The position numbers and the translations under genes are program-made. The notes below the pieces were generated by a model. The model had not been told where the DNA came from. It did no database searches and saw only the letters and a list, made by a program, of their open reading frames with translations. Of a stretch of 64,000 nucleotides of DNA, positions 11,259-22,950 are shown piece after piece (position 1 is the first letter of the stretch; each line of letters begins with the position of its first letter). This DNA is from Sweltsa coloradensis (lineage: Eukaryota; Arthropoda; Insecta; Plecoptera; Chloroperlidae), in the NCBI GenBank assembly GCA_024449915.1, contig JAMZAV010000901.1, positions 310,001 to 374,000 of the forward strand. The letters run 5' to 3'.

Positions 11259-11361
11259 CATGCAATGCACTGATACCGCTAATGTTTGTTTCACACCAGC
11301 CGTTTAGATCGTCTGTAGATTCACATAAAACGTCTTCAAAGTCATCTTGTAATGTATGCAT
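11259..11361 (-). pseudogene. Family-A ORF2 start
   Basis: Fourteen bases past the ORF1 stop codon an ATG (11361-11359) opens a frame of about 34 codons beginning MHTLQDDFEDVLCES. It runs to GISALH, where foldback element I interrupts it. With the insertion and one CA removed it reads straight into VNIRSI at 8488. This short frame would be missed without that join. Confidence 0.75.
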
Positions 11362-11374
11362 GCAAACGATTTAG

Positions 11375-12259
11375 TTATTTTAATTGATCAATTTGATCAA
11401 CTGTTTTGATCTTAATCACGTGGGGCGTATCTTCGTCTTTTCGAGCAAATATACATCCGTTCCGGTACCAAACAAACTTGTGTCTTGTTGCTTTAGCCTG
11501 TTGCTTCACTAGCCAAAATAAGTTACGATAGTAAGGAGAGAGGTGTTCGTTTATGAAGATGGTCAGGTCATCCTTTCTTAATACATTCTGAAGGATGTTG
11601 CTATTTTTAATAGAAATATTTTTCTTAGCAATCAAGAACTCTTCTCTTTTTTTACGGGACACAAGCTGTGCTACTACCTTAGGGGGGTAATCCTTGTTTC
11701 TGGATGGAACTCTATGCACAGCTTCTATATCCGAACTCTCGAGACGTATTTCCAGATGATTAGCAATACCTATCACTATACTTTCAATGTCTTCGTTTTC
11801 CTGTTGTATAATGTTAGATATCTCCAAGTTCTTGTTTCTTCCGTATTGATCGAGTTGTTGTACTTGATTTGCTAATTCAGCTATAATCTTATCCTTTTCC
11901 TCCCCTTCATGAATTAAGTTTTGAATTGTTTCCTCGTTTTTAACCACCTTCCCTTGCAATTCTTTGATTAGTAATAACTCATTCTTCATTTCCTGAATGT
12001 CACTCTTCAGCTCATTTACTACTTTCAGTACTTCTTGTAGTGTCGCAACCTGCAACTCACCTTGACCCGGCCTCGGCGAACTTTCACGACAGCAGGAGCA
12101 CCGCCAATCTTGTTTTGCCTTCTTTGATTTTGATTTTTGAGTTTGCTTGCTCACACCCGCGCACTCGTAATGATACGCATTTTTACAATGCATACAGTCA
12201 ACATAATCACCGTCACTTGGTAGGTTATCCGCACAGTCCACGTTAGAGCACTTCATCAC
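11375..12259 (-). CDS. Retrotransposon ORF1 with PHD-type zinc finger
   Basis: 294 codons, intact. Residues 1-60 form a PHD/zinc-finger-like Cys/His pattern (MKCSNVDCADN, DCMHCKNAYHYECAGV, WRCSCC). Residues ~75-135 are a Leu/Glu/Lys-rich heptad stretch (coiled coil). From ~140 to the end is the basic domain typical of CR1/Jockey-group ORF1 proteins, related to the baculovirus FP-like fold (LDQYGRNKNLEI, IEAVHRVPS, VVAQLVSRKKREEFL). Such ORF1 proteins bind RNA as multimers. It belongs to the full-length family-A element: it ends 13 bases before the ORF2 ATG and its leader begins at the (AAT)n tract. Start MMKC: the first ATG is taken; the second would lose one residue. That this ORF is intact while ORF2 is broken is notable. 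Confidence 0.85.
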   Translation of the reverse strand: MMKCSNVDCADNLPSDGDYVDCMHCKNAYHYECAGVSKQTQKSKSKKAKQDWRCSCCRESSPRPGQGELQVATLQEVLKVVNELKSDIQEMKNELLLIKELQGKVVKNEETIQNLIHEGEEKDKIIAELANQVQQLDQYGRNKNLEISNIIQQENEDIESIVIGIANHLEIRLESSDIEAVHRVPSRNKDYPPKVVAQLVSRKKREEFLIAKKNISIKNSNILQNVLRKDDLTIFINEHLSPYYRNLFWLVKQQAKATRHKFVWYRNGCIFARKDEDTPHVIKIKTVDQIDQLK

Positions 12260-12327
12260 CGTAGCTATCTACACACTGTAGCGCGGAGCGATTGAGGCAC
12301 GTCCGTCCGGTTCAGAAGCGACCGACC

Positions 12328-12329
<2 letters not shown>

Positions 12330-12394
<65 letters not shown>
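12330..12394. repeat. (AAT)n microsatellite at retrotransposon 5' end
   Basis: More than 20 perfect AAT units abut the 5' leader of the family-A element with no intervening sequence. Confidence 0.95.
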
Positions 12395-12398
<4 letters not shown>

Positions 12399-13099
12399 TT
12401 AAAAAATAGTAAAAAAACTAATAAAATGTCTGTGTATTATTTATTAATACATTACATAATAGTAGCCTTGATTACAATTTACAAGCCTACTGATTTTTCA
12501 AGTTTTATACAATCCCTGAGGACCATCCAGAGAAAAGCTTTATTATTATTAGGTATGTTTAATTGGATGTAGAAAGACAGTAGGCCTTCTTGCACAACCC
12601 TATGTTTTGTATGCAAAGTTCATACTTCGATTTCCAAGGCAATAATACAGTTGCCATACCTTAGAGCCTACAAACATTGTAGAAAAGACTTTCCTTGCAG
12701 ATATGTTGATTGGCCATGTTTCTATTAGCCCACCATTTGGGAAGGCATACTAGGAAGGACAAAGTGAACACAGATAGTGTAGGCCTAAGTTAACAAATAA
12801 GCAGCTACCAGTGGTGTCAAACTGTTTTCAAATATCAGGATTCAGCATTTGTATGGGTAATTGGCATTGCCTCACGCTCCCTTGCCAGACCTGCACATGT
12901 GTACAGATGTCTCTATCATGCTAGATCTAGTCAACCAGTAGAGACAAGCCTCTCTTTCCCTCCTTCATGCCGTCGGGCATTCCCCACGCTCCCTTCCCAG
13001 ACCTGCACAGGGTACAGATTTTCTTCGTATGTCACTCAATCTGCGGGGTGGGTTTCCCCTTCCCCAACAGGTCAGTTGGTCTTTAGCTGAACTGTGTAT
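12395..13099. other. Unassigned spacer with a 112-bp-spaced direct repeat
   Basis: No gene recognised. The phrase CACGCTCCCTTSCCAGACCT begins at 12873 and 12985 and continues for a further ten or more bases in both, so a small tandem duplication is present. Confidence 0.6.
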
Positions 13100-14460
13100 C
13101 CCTGCTAAAAATTTTAGTGTTTTTGCTAGCCATTTATCTAGCTGCAAGGCTAGAATTAGGCCACTGCAATGACTACCCAATGGGTTTGTATATTTCCCGT
13201 TTTAGCTAGAGAGCTAGAATTAGCTAGCAGTAGCTAGACAGGGCTAGAGCTGGGACCGGGTAGTTTGTACCCAACATGTAGCTGGGCCCTTAAAAGTCCC
13301 TAGTGGAAAGCTGGGACAAAGCAAAGAGCTAGAATGGCAAAAGGCTGGGTAGGATGTGGCAGGCTAAAAAGCAGCTAGAAAATGGCAGCTTGGGCTTGGG
13401 CTAGCAAGGTAGAAAAAGGGGTTTGTATAGTCCCCGCTTTAGCTAAAAGCTAAAATTTAGCTAGCGTAGCGGGACAGGGCTAAAAAGCTAGAACGGGGCT
13501 AGAGTGCAAGATTTTAGCTGGGGCTAGAATTCCCCAAGCGGAAAGCTAGACAAAGTAGAGTAAAAAAGGGCCCAAGATAGTAGGATGTGGCTAGGCTAGA
13601 AGCGCTAGAAAAGGTAGCATTGGCTTGCGGCTAGCATTGGCAAAGAAATTTGGGTTTGATAGTGCCGCTTTAGTAGTGCTAGAAGAGCTATTTAGTACTA
13701 GACAGGGCTAGAGCTAGAAACGGTTTAGAGTAGCAGGTTTGTGGCTAGGCTAGAATAGGTAGGTTAGCTAGACATGGTTTAGAGCTAAAAATTGGTTTAG
13801 ATAAAAGCAGGATTTTGGTAGGCTAAAAATTAGCTATTTTAGTAGCAGTTTTGGGCTTTGTAGAGCTAGAACTGGCTAGAGCTACAGGATGTGGCTAGGC
13901 TGAAGTAGTAGGTTAGCTAGACATGGCTGAGCTAGAACGGTAGATTAGCAGGATTTGGCTGGGCCCAGAATTAGTATAGTAGCTAGCATTGCTAGAGCTA
14001 GAACTGGCTAGAGCAAACCCGGATGTGGCTGGGCTAGAAGTGGGCAGTGTTGGGAAGACAGGTAGAGCTAAAAAACTGGCTAGTTTATAGCAGGATTTGG
14101 CTAGGCTAGAATTGGGCTAGTAGTAGCAAGCCCATTGCTAGAGCTGAACGGGGCTCAAAAACTAGCAGGTGTGGTGGGGTAGAAGTGCCAGTTTTTAGCA
14201 GCATGGTAGAGCTAGAATGGCTAGAGCTAGCAGGTTTGGGCTAGGCTAGAAGTAGTGTTTTAGCTAGCATGGTAGAGCAAAGAATGGCTAGAGCTAGCAG
14301 GATGGGGCCCTAGGCTAGATGAAAGCTAGGGGTAGCTAGACATGGCAGTGCAGCAGGAGTAGCTAGGCTAGCAGTAGCTAGCATGGAAGAGTTTAGCAGG
14401 ATGTAGTAGGCCTAGAAGTAGCTAGCGGTAGCTAGACAGGGCTGGAGCTAGAACTGGTTT
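13100..14460. repeat. CTAGC-rich satellite, left block
   Basis: Degenerate units of about 70 bp built from GGCTAG, GAGCTAGAAC, CTAGCAGGAT and TAGCTAGACA. Spacing between successive GACAGGGCT/GACATGGCT marks is about 70-74 bases. No frame is kept. Confidence 0.85.
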
Positions 14461-14639
14461 TTTATTTTTGTCCCTAGAGAATGACCCCCACGGGTTTTCT
14501 AAAAAAACGTTTTTAAAAATCAAAACAATAATTTTTAAAAAAAAACAAGGGGGTTTAACCCAAAGGGACCAACAAAGGTTTGTAAAATGAATTTGAAAAA
14601 ACAATGTTCTAAAATTTAGTCAAAATTTAAAAATGGTAA

Positions 14640-16750
14640 TAGTGGTTTCCTTCCTCAAAGCGTTTTTGCTTTCAATCTGAAATGAACAAGTTTTAAAAAT
14701 TTCGGGTCCCCAATTTTCCCAAATTCTAACAAGGCCTGTAGAAGGGAATTTTGAAAAAGAAAAATGTTTAGTTTAGTCCAATTAATAGGTAATTAGGGGT
14801 TTCCTCTCCTCAGAGCGTGTTTGCTTTTCAATCAAAAAAAAACAATCGTTTTAATAATCGGGTTTGCAATGTTAAAATTTCTTACTAAGGCCTGTAGAAG
14901 GAATCTAAAAAAAAGCAAGTTCCTAGATTAGTCAAAAATTAAATTTAGGTAATAGGGGTTTTCCTCTCCTCAGAGCTTTTTTCTTTCAATCTGAAATAAA
15001 AAATCGTATTAAAATCGGGTCAATGTTTAAATCACAAAGGGCCTGTAGAATAAATCTAAAAAAAGGCAATGTTTTAGAAAAAGTAAAAAATTAATCAGGT
15101 AATAGGGGTTTTTATTCCTCAAAACGTGGTTTCCCTTAAATTTTCGGGAAATAAAAAATGAAATTAATAAGGGTGAAATGTTAAAATTCTTACAAAGGGG
15201 CCGGGGTTAGAACGAATCTGAAAAAGCAATGTCTAGATGGGTAAACCTTTAAAATCAGGAATTACGGTTTCCTTTTCCCTCGAGGTTTTTGCTTTAAATC
15301 TAAAAAAAACAACGTATTAATAATCGGGTGCAATGTTCAAATTTTACTAAGGCCTGTAGAATAAATTTTGAAAAAGCAATGGTTCAGTTTAGTCCAATTA
15401 ATCAGGTAATACGGTTTCCTCTCCCGGAGCGTTTTTGCGTTCAATCAAAAAATAAACAATCGTTTTAATAATCGGGGTGCAATGTTAAAAATTTTTTACA
15501 AAGGGGCCTGTAAAAATGAATCAAAAAAAGCAAGTTCTAGTTTAGTCAAAATTTTAATAAAAGAAAATTGGCTTTCCCCTCCTCGAAGCTTTGTTTCTTT
15601 CAATCGGAAAAAAACAATCATATTAAAAATGGGGTTTCCCAATGAAAAATTTTCTTCCCCCAAGGGGCCTTTTAGAATGAATCTAAAAAAAGCAAGTTTT
15701 AGTTTAGTCACAATTAATCAGGAAATAGGGGTTTTTACCCTCCTCAAACGTTTTTGGGATTCAATCTGAAATAAACAATCGTATTAGGCCTAAAAAGGGG
15801 GTAAAATGTTAAAATCTTACAAAGGGCCTGTGAACGATCTAAAAAAAACAATGTTCTAGACTAGTCACAATTAATCAGGAACTTACGGTTTCCTTTCCAC
15901 AGAGCGTGTTAGCTCTCGAATCATGAAATAAACAATAGTATTAAAAATTTCGGGTTTGGAAAATGTTAAAAATTCTACAAAGGGCCCTGTAGAAAAACGA
16001 AAAAGCAATGTTCTAGATTGGGCACAATAATCGGTTTTAGAGATTTTATTCCTCAAAGGTGTTTGCACAATCTGAAATAAACAATCGTATTAATAATAAG
16101 GTGCAATTGTTAAAATTCTTACTAAGGCCGGTAGAATGAATCTGAAAAAGAAATTTTTTTTATTTTGGGCAAAACCCTCAAATTAATGGGTAAAAAAGGG
16201 GGGGGGGTTTTATCCCCTAAAAGCGTGTTTGCATCCAATCTGAAAAAAACCCAATCGATTAAAAAATCGGGTTTGCAATGTTAAAATTTTTTACTAAGGC
16301 CTTTTAGAATGAATCTAAAAAAGAAAATTCTAGATTATTCACAATTAATCGGGTTTAATAGGGTTTCCTCTCCCCCAAAGGTTTTTGCGTTCAATCTGAA
16401 ATCAAAAAATCGATTAATAATTAGGTGAAAATGTTAAAATTTTTAAATAAGGCTGTAAAATTTGAATCGAAAAAGCAATTTTTAGTTTAGCCCAAACCCC
16501 AAAATTAATGGGAAAATAGGGGGTTTTATCTCCTCAAGGGGTTTTTTGCATCCAATCTGAAAAAAAACATTCGTAATAAAAATCGGTGCAATTTTAAAAT
16601 TTCTTACTAAGGCCAGTAGAAGGAATTTGAAGTAGTTTTGGGATTGTATTTTGTTTTTTCAAAGCGTGCTTTAAGCCCACTCTAAAATAAAAAATCGTAT
16701 TGAAATTAGGGGGAAGTTACAACTCCCCCCGGGCCTGTAGAAGGGAATCC
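14640..16750. repeat. ~156-bp satellite, about 14 units
   Basis: Each unit contains AAAGCAATGTTCTAG, TTAATCAGGTAATA, TTTCCTCTCCTCAGAGCG, CAATCTGAAATAAACAATCG and ACTAAGGCCTGTAGAATG. The CCTGTAGA mark recurs at intervals of mostly 151-162 bases (about 14733, 14890, 15043, 15351, 15506, 15665, 15825, 15982 and onward). The last interval is shorter, near 121. The few open frames across it are chance. Confidence 0.9.
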
Positions 16751-18446
16751 AAACAGTTTGCAAAAAAACCTGAAACGGGAAAGTGAGATAAATTTGGGCG
16801 ACAATCAGGGAAAAAATGTGGATCGCCCTGGTTGACCCAATGAGTTTTAGAAATTTTTTTGGGTTTTAGGGGGCCTTTGCTGCGCCTTTAAAAAGCTAGT
16901 TCGTTACGGGACGCATCTGGGGAGCCCCACACTCGCACGGCCCGCGATGTAAAAGGGCTGGCGTGGGAAAAGGCGCCTCTCTACCCCCCCTCCTAGGCCA
17001 GGGCCTTGAGCCGACTGAAACCCCCCCCCTCAAAAACACGGCGGTTCGGTTGGCCCTTAGGGGTTTGGGTTTGAATTTAGATATTTTTGTTTTTTTACAA
17101 AGTATTGACTTTTGATTTCGGGCTTTTTTTCTGTCACGGTCGAAATTTGGGGGCCCCTTAAAAAACCCCCCCCCTAGGGCGGGGACGGAAGGTCAAGGGG
17201 GTTTTTTGACGTAGGGAGATTTAATTTTATTTTGCTGGGAAAGGACATCAGGGGTTTGGGTGGGTTACCCATTTGGGCCGACAGGGGTTTTGGGGGGTTT
17301 GTTCCCACCAACGGTGACAAAAATTTCCCACTTACAAATGTAAAATAATACTTTTCCCGATCTTTAAAGGGGTTTTCAGACTTTGACTGCTACGCGGGGG
17401 GGGAAAGGGCCCCCAAAATTTAGAAAAAGTTTCAGTTTTGGGTAAAGTAGCGCGCAAAAAGTAGCGCGCAAAGGGTTAGCACCCCCTTTTTTTTCCCGTA
17501 CCCGCGACGGTAGCGGGGTACTTTTAAAAATGGGTAGGTAGCGAGTAGCATGCTACATTTTTAAAGTAGCAGTCCCCAAAAAAAATGCCGCGCTCCCTTT
17601 TTTCAGTCCCTTTTTTTTATGACGCAAACAAACCCCCCCTTTAAAAAACAACACACACCCCAAACCCCAGAAAAAGGTCGTAAAATCTTCGAAGGTCAGT
17701 CCCCTCAGTCGTATAGTAAAAATCCCCCCCTCCCGCCTGCGCCCCCATACTTCACCCCAAAGATTAGGTAAATTTTTTTTTTTTGTTTCCACATACAAAA
17801 AATTTTTAAAACCCCAAACCCCACAATCCCCAAAAGGGCCACGTTTCCCTTTAAATTTTCATCACGTGGCGGGGTTGAAAAAACATCCCTATGCCCATTG
17901 TTTTTTTTGACAAACAGTTTAAAATTTTCAAAAGACTGGTGCGATGAAGAAAATTTTTAATAACGGAAAAAAATTATGAATGGGCTTCCGGGGCCCTACC
18001 CCCCCCGAAACGAAAATTTTTTATATTTAAAAGAAAAGGGAAATATAATTAAACCTATTGAGCAAAGCTCCCCAATATTTTTTTTGGGGGTGGATACAGA
18101 CAGAAAAATAAGGAACACGACAAAACCCTGGAGAAATTTGCTGGTTTGATTCCTCTCGTGATCTTTAGCGTGGTAGGCCACTGTTTGACGGTAAAATATG
18201 GTCACCCGAGAATCGCCCGGGTCAAAAAATCAAGTTTTTTCTCGTAGTCAAACCAAACAAAAAATCAGTAAATTCCATTTTTTTTGTTGCCCAGTTTTTT
18301 TAAAAAACCTAGAGAATAGAAAAGAAACAGAGGAGGCCCATTTTTTTATTTTGGGGGGGGGTAACAAAAGGCCTTCTTAAAAATCTTACCCTCCCTCTTT
18401 CCCCAATTAGAAAAAAAGTCCCCAGGGCCCCCGTGATGGGGGCCTA

Positions 18447-18503
<57 letters not shown>

Positions 18504-20307
18504 TTAAAGAAACATTTTAAAAGTGACAAGAAGAAGATGACGTATTCTCGGTTCCTCCCCCAAAGCGTTATCTTTCCCAATGGGAAAAACCGCCCACTTT
18601 TTCCCCGGCTTTTTAAAACAAAAAAAGGAAAAAACCTTTGTTCTTCTGCACCTTTTTTTGTTTATTTTTTTGGGGCTTAAAAAACAACCCCCCCCCAAAA
18701 AAACCCATTGGATTGGGGTTGGTTTTTTTTAGGGGTTTGGGAAAAGGTTTTTTTCAAATAAAAAAACCATTCCAAACCCTTTTTAAAATTGGGGGTGGGC
18801 CGGGACCAAAAAAAAAACTAAAATTTAAAAATATTTAAAACCTTTAAAAATTAAAAAAACGAAAAAATTTCAAAAGGGCCCCCTTTTTTTAAACCTAAGG
18901 GGGGTTTTTTTAAAAAAGGGAAAATTTCCCCCCCCTTTTTTTTTGGAATTTTCTTTTGTAAAAACTACCGAGAACCCGGGAAAGGGAAAAATTGGGGGTT
19001 TGGATCGGGTTTTTAAGGGGCCCCCCCAATTACCCGGCCCCCCTTTAAAAAGAAAAAAGCCCGGCCCTTGGAGTGGAAAAGCCAAAAGTTTTTTTTTTGA
19101 AAAGGGGTTTGTTGTAAAATTTTTTGGGGTTTTTTTGGGGGGTTTTTGGGGGGGGGGGCCCAAAAAATCCCCCAAAGTGGGGGGGTTTTTTTCGGAATTT
19201 TTAAAGGGCCGGGAAAAAGGGTTAGCGCGCCCTACTTAAAACGAAAAAAGAAAAAGCCGGCGCAAAAATTTTTGGGAAAGGGCAAAAAAATTTTTTTAAA
19301 AAAATTTTTTTTTTAGGGCGGGAAAATGCTTTTCCCCCCCTTAACATTTAAAGGAAAAAAAAAGGATTTTTTAAAAGGAAAAAAAAGAAAAAACCCCCCC
19401 GGATTTTAAGGGCCCAAATTTAATCCCAAAGGGTTAGGGGTTTTTTACAACCTGGTTTTTTTTTAAAGGGGGGGGGGGGACCGCGGGGGGATTTTTTACG
19501 GGGGGGGGGGGGGGGGGTTTTTTTTTTTTTGGGGGGGTTTTTTGGTTGTTGGTGGCTTTTTGTGTGGGGGGGGGGGGGTGGGGGGGGGGGGGGGGGGGGG
19601 GGAAAAAATTTTTTTTTTTTTGGGGGGGGGGTTTTTTTTTTGGGGGGAAAACCCCCCGGGGGGTTTTTTTGGGGGGGGGGTGGGTTTGGGGGGTTTGGGG
19701 GGGGTGGGGTGTGTTTTGTTTTTTTTGTGAAAAAAAAAAAAAAAAATTTTGGGGGGGGGTTGGGGTTGAAATCTTTTTTTTGGGGTTTTTCCCGGTTTAA
19801 ATTTTTTTTTTTGGGTTTGGGGGTTTTTTTGTGGGTGTGGGGGGAAAGTTTTGGGGGGGGGGGGGGGGTTAAAACCCCGGGGGGAAGGGTTGGGGTGTTT
19901 GGGGGTAAAAGGGGGGGGGGCCCCTTTTTGTTTTTTTTGTTTTTTTTTTTTCCGTGGGGGGGTTTTTGTGGTTTGGTTTTGGGTTGGTGGGTTTTTGGGG
20001 GCGGGGGGGTTGTTTGGTGGGGGGGGGTGGTGGGGGGGAAAACCCCCTTTTTTCCTTGGGGGGGGCGGGGGGGGGGTTTCTTGGGGGGGGGGGTTTTGGG
20101 GGCTGGGTGGGGGGCGGAAATTTTTTTCAAAACGGGTTTTTTTTTGGGTTGTTGTGGGTTGGGGGCCCGGGGGGGGGGGGGGGGGGAAAATTTGGGGGCG
20201 GGGGGGAAAATTTTTAAAAATTTTTTTTTTTTTTTTTTGGGGGTTTTTTGGGGGGACCGGGTTTGGGGGTTTTTCCCCCCGTTTGGGGGTTGGGGTTTGG
20301 GGGGGTT

Positions 20308-20345
<38 letters not shown>

Positions 20346-20429
20346 CTGGGTTTTGCGAGGTTTTTTTGGGGGGTTTTTCCCCGGGTTTGGGTTTGGGGGG
20401 GGTGGGAAAACCCAAAGTCTTTGTTAAAA
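16751..20429. other. Homopolymer-dominated low-quality sequence
   Basis: Dense runs of all four bases, including C over about 55 bases at 18449-18503, many G runs between 19500 and 20210 and T near 20309-20345. Long open frames here (for example 19420-20575 on the - strand) read only Pro/Lys or Gly/Phe and have no domain. No gene can be supported. Confidence 0.85.
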
Positions 20430-20700
20430 CGATTTAGCGAGTCGGTTTTTGGGGACCCGGGAATTTTTGCATTAAGTTGATTGATTATTGGTAAAAATTT
20501 GAAAAGGGTTTTTGGGGTTAATTTGTTTGGGGGGGGGGGGGGGGGGTCAAATGTAAGGCCATAAGCTCCACGCACCTACCCTTTATGATATGATGGGGCT
20601 AGGGGGGAAAGACCCATGCTGTCTAGATCCAGCCTAAGGTATAGGGGAAGAAAAAAAGGGAATGTTCCCGGGGTTTAGGTACAAAATTAGGGTCACCTCT
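20430..20700. repeat. Degraded copy of the 38747-38992 Helentron-like unit
   Basis: Shares, in order, GGGAACATTTGCATT-like, AAATGTAAGGCCATAA, AAGGTATAGGG and AAAGGGAATGTTCCCGGG phrases with the clean copy at 38800-38940, with many homopolymer expansions. Confidence 0.6.
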
Positions 20701-21204
20701 GTTAACAACGATTTGGGGAAATTTTTTCTATTAGATTGTTTGTTTTTCGTTTTTTTTTTGTTTTATCCACAACAAAACCCCAAAGTTCCAGGTATTTCGT
20801 GGATTTTATGAAGTAGATGCATTAAAAATACGTTGAAAAATCACGTAAACATGTCATTATAATTTTTTGAAACATCTTTTAGAAATTACATGTATAAAAT
20901 ATTTAATTAGTTTATTTTGTTGTATACACTTTACAAAACCCCAAACCTTAAAAAACCCCAAAAAGTAGCCTAACGACCTTTACCTAACGTGCTCAACGTA
21001 ACCCAAACCCCAAACCCCCCAAACATTTTTTTGGCTAAAACATTAATAAAAAAAAAAACAAACAAATTTTTGATAATTCAGCAACAAACAACTATGTTAC
21101 ATCACAGTAGGCTAACTCAGCGCGTACCAAAAATTCTGTTTTTTTTTTTTTTAATGTCCCAAAAGATGTTTAAAAATCAAACTTTAACAAAAGGGTTTTT
21201 GGTT

Positions 21205-21790
21205 TGAGCGAAGCGAAAAATTTCAATATCCCCGCCCCCCAAAAAAATTTAGTTTGGATTTTTTTTTGTCCTTTTTCGCGCCCATACCGGGCAAATGGTT
21301 AGGGATCTTGATAAAAATTGGAGGGGACCTTCAAAAATTCTCTAAAATTTAGACCCCCACTTTTTTGGGTAAACGAAGAAATTATTCTCAAAAAAATATC
21401 GTACTTTTCGATTTTTTCCGTTTTTTTTCCGATATCTTCGTGATTTTTGGGCCGATTTGCCCAAAACGGGTGGGCTACAACGTTCATATTTTCCACGGGG
21501 CCCCCATTAATTTAAGGGGTTATAAAATTCCCTTTTGAAAAAAAAAAGTTAAAAAAGGGTTAGCCAGAATTCATACCAAAAAAGGGTTTTTAATATGATT
21601 TTTTTTGGGTCCCCGGAAAATCTTAAAAACCCAAATTAAAAAGGACAATAAAAATTTTACAGCAAGAATGCGCCCCCCCAAAAAAGCCCCTTGCAAAAGT
21701 AAAGAGATCCCACGCAAACAAAAAAACTTACAAAAAAGCTAATCCATCAACGCGGTTTAAAAAAGGTTCGCGAAGGGCTTAGTAACTTTA
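21205..21790 (+). repeat. Degraded Helentron-like copy (31246 family)
   Basis: Starts GAGCGAAGCGAAAAATTTC and follows the clean copy at 31246-32035: GGGCAAATGG, ATCTTGATAAAAATT, GATATCTTCGTGATTTTTGG, AACGTTCATATT, GCTAATCCATCAACGCGG. The 3' end is altered. Confidence 0.65.
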
Positions 21791-22195
21791 GTAACACTGA
21801 CATGGACGGGGTTTCCATCAGTTTGGCTTGGGAAATTTTGAACGGTGATTTTGGAGCCGGGGACAAATTATACATTCTAAAAAGGTTGTTCCAAATTAAC
21901 CTTAGTTGATTTGGCGTTTTTCCCGCGGGGGGAATGTGCCCAGCTTGAGTGTCGTTTTTCCTACTTAAATTGGCCATTGTCTATTTGGTCATTTTTCGCC
22001 CCGCCGATAGGTAGGCATTTAAAAGGGTTTTGGGTTAGTCGGTTATAAATTTAATGTACTTGAGTGGGGGGACTCAAAGCCGATTTCTTATTGTGTTTTA
22101 CAAAAAAATTTCATGGAAAAAAACGATAATTTTTTTGTTTTTTTTTTTACCAAAAGATAATAAAAACATGTTTGCATTTTATGTCGCATGTACAT

Positions 22196-22950
22196 TTAAT
22201 GTTTTTGGGTGAACGAAGCCCAAAGACTTCCCAATTTAAATGACCCCCCCAAAAAAATTGCTTGGGGGGTTTTTTTTCTTTTTTGTCTGTTTCTTTTTCC
22301 CCCCCCTCTACCGGGCAAACGGGGATTTTTATTTCGATCTTGATGAAAATTAAAGGGACCCTTTGAAATCTTGAAAATTAGAATTGCCACGGGTTTTTAA
22401 ATACAATCGAAAAAAATATTTCTTACGATTTTTCGTCCCTTTTAAAGATTTCCCCCCGATTTTTTAAAGAGATATTTTCGGATTTTGGGGGCCCCGGGCC
22501 GCGCCAAAAAGGCTATCCGATCCCCATAAAAAATTTTTGAGAATGTTTGAAATCACTAAAATTTTGTATGTTACGATTTAGGGAAATTTGGAGAAAAAAA
22601 TTTTTATAGGGAAAACGTACTTATACGATTTTTTTACCGAATTTTTTAAAACGATATTTCGTGATATAGGGCGATTCTGACCCAAAAGCGTGGGGGGTAC
22701 AACATTATATTTTACATTGGCATTAAGATTATGGTGATTTTAGTGCCTTTTTAAAAAAAAGAAAAAGTGGGCCATAGAATTTTCAAATTTTATAATAAAA
22801 TTTTACAGGGGGTATAATTTAAAAAAGAATCAAGGAAATATGGAAACTTGACAACAACACCTACAATGCGTAAAAAAGCATGGCTTTGGGGCCTCGAGAT
22901 ATTTTATTTCTATTGTTAGTTGGGATAAAATAGCCAAAATTTAAAACTAC
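22196..22950 (+). repeat. Second degraded Helentron-like copy (31246 family)
   Basis: Contains GTGAACGAAGCCCAAAGACTTC, CTACCGGGCAAACGG, TCTTGATGAAAATT, ACGATATTTCGTGATAT, ACAACATTATATTT and the ACAACAACACCTACAATGCG segment of the clean copy. The end is not resolved. Confidence 0.6.

Larger units (their letters stand above)
3227..12329 (-). mobile_element. Full-length family-A non-LTR retrotransposon with nested insertions
   Basis: Read on the - strand: a short GC-rich 5' leader (12329-12260), ORF1 (12259-11375), the ORF2 start (11361), then ORF2 in pieces down to 3572 and a 3' UTR to about 3227. Two insertions split ORF2: a foldback transposon (8489-11258) and a Helentron-like composite (6180-8287). 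Subtracting them leaves about 4.2 kb, a normal size for a CR1/Jockey-type element. The frame across both insertion points can be followed, which shows that pieces 3.5-8 kb apart are one element. Both outer ends lie in AAT/ATT repeat tracts (3151-3226 and 12330-12394). Several frameshifts in the RT part show that it is dead. Confidence 0.85.

Noticed and set aside
19420..20575. Overlapping frames of 200-360 codons on both strands
   Set aside because: They read Pro/Lys on one strand and Gly/Phe on the other, through G, T and A runs. This is base composition, not protein.
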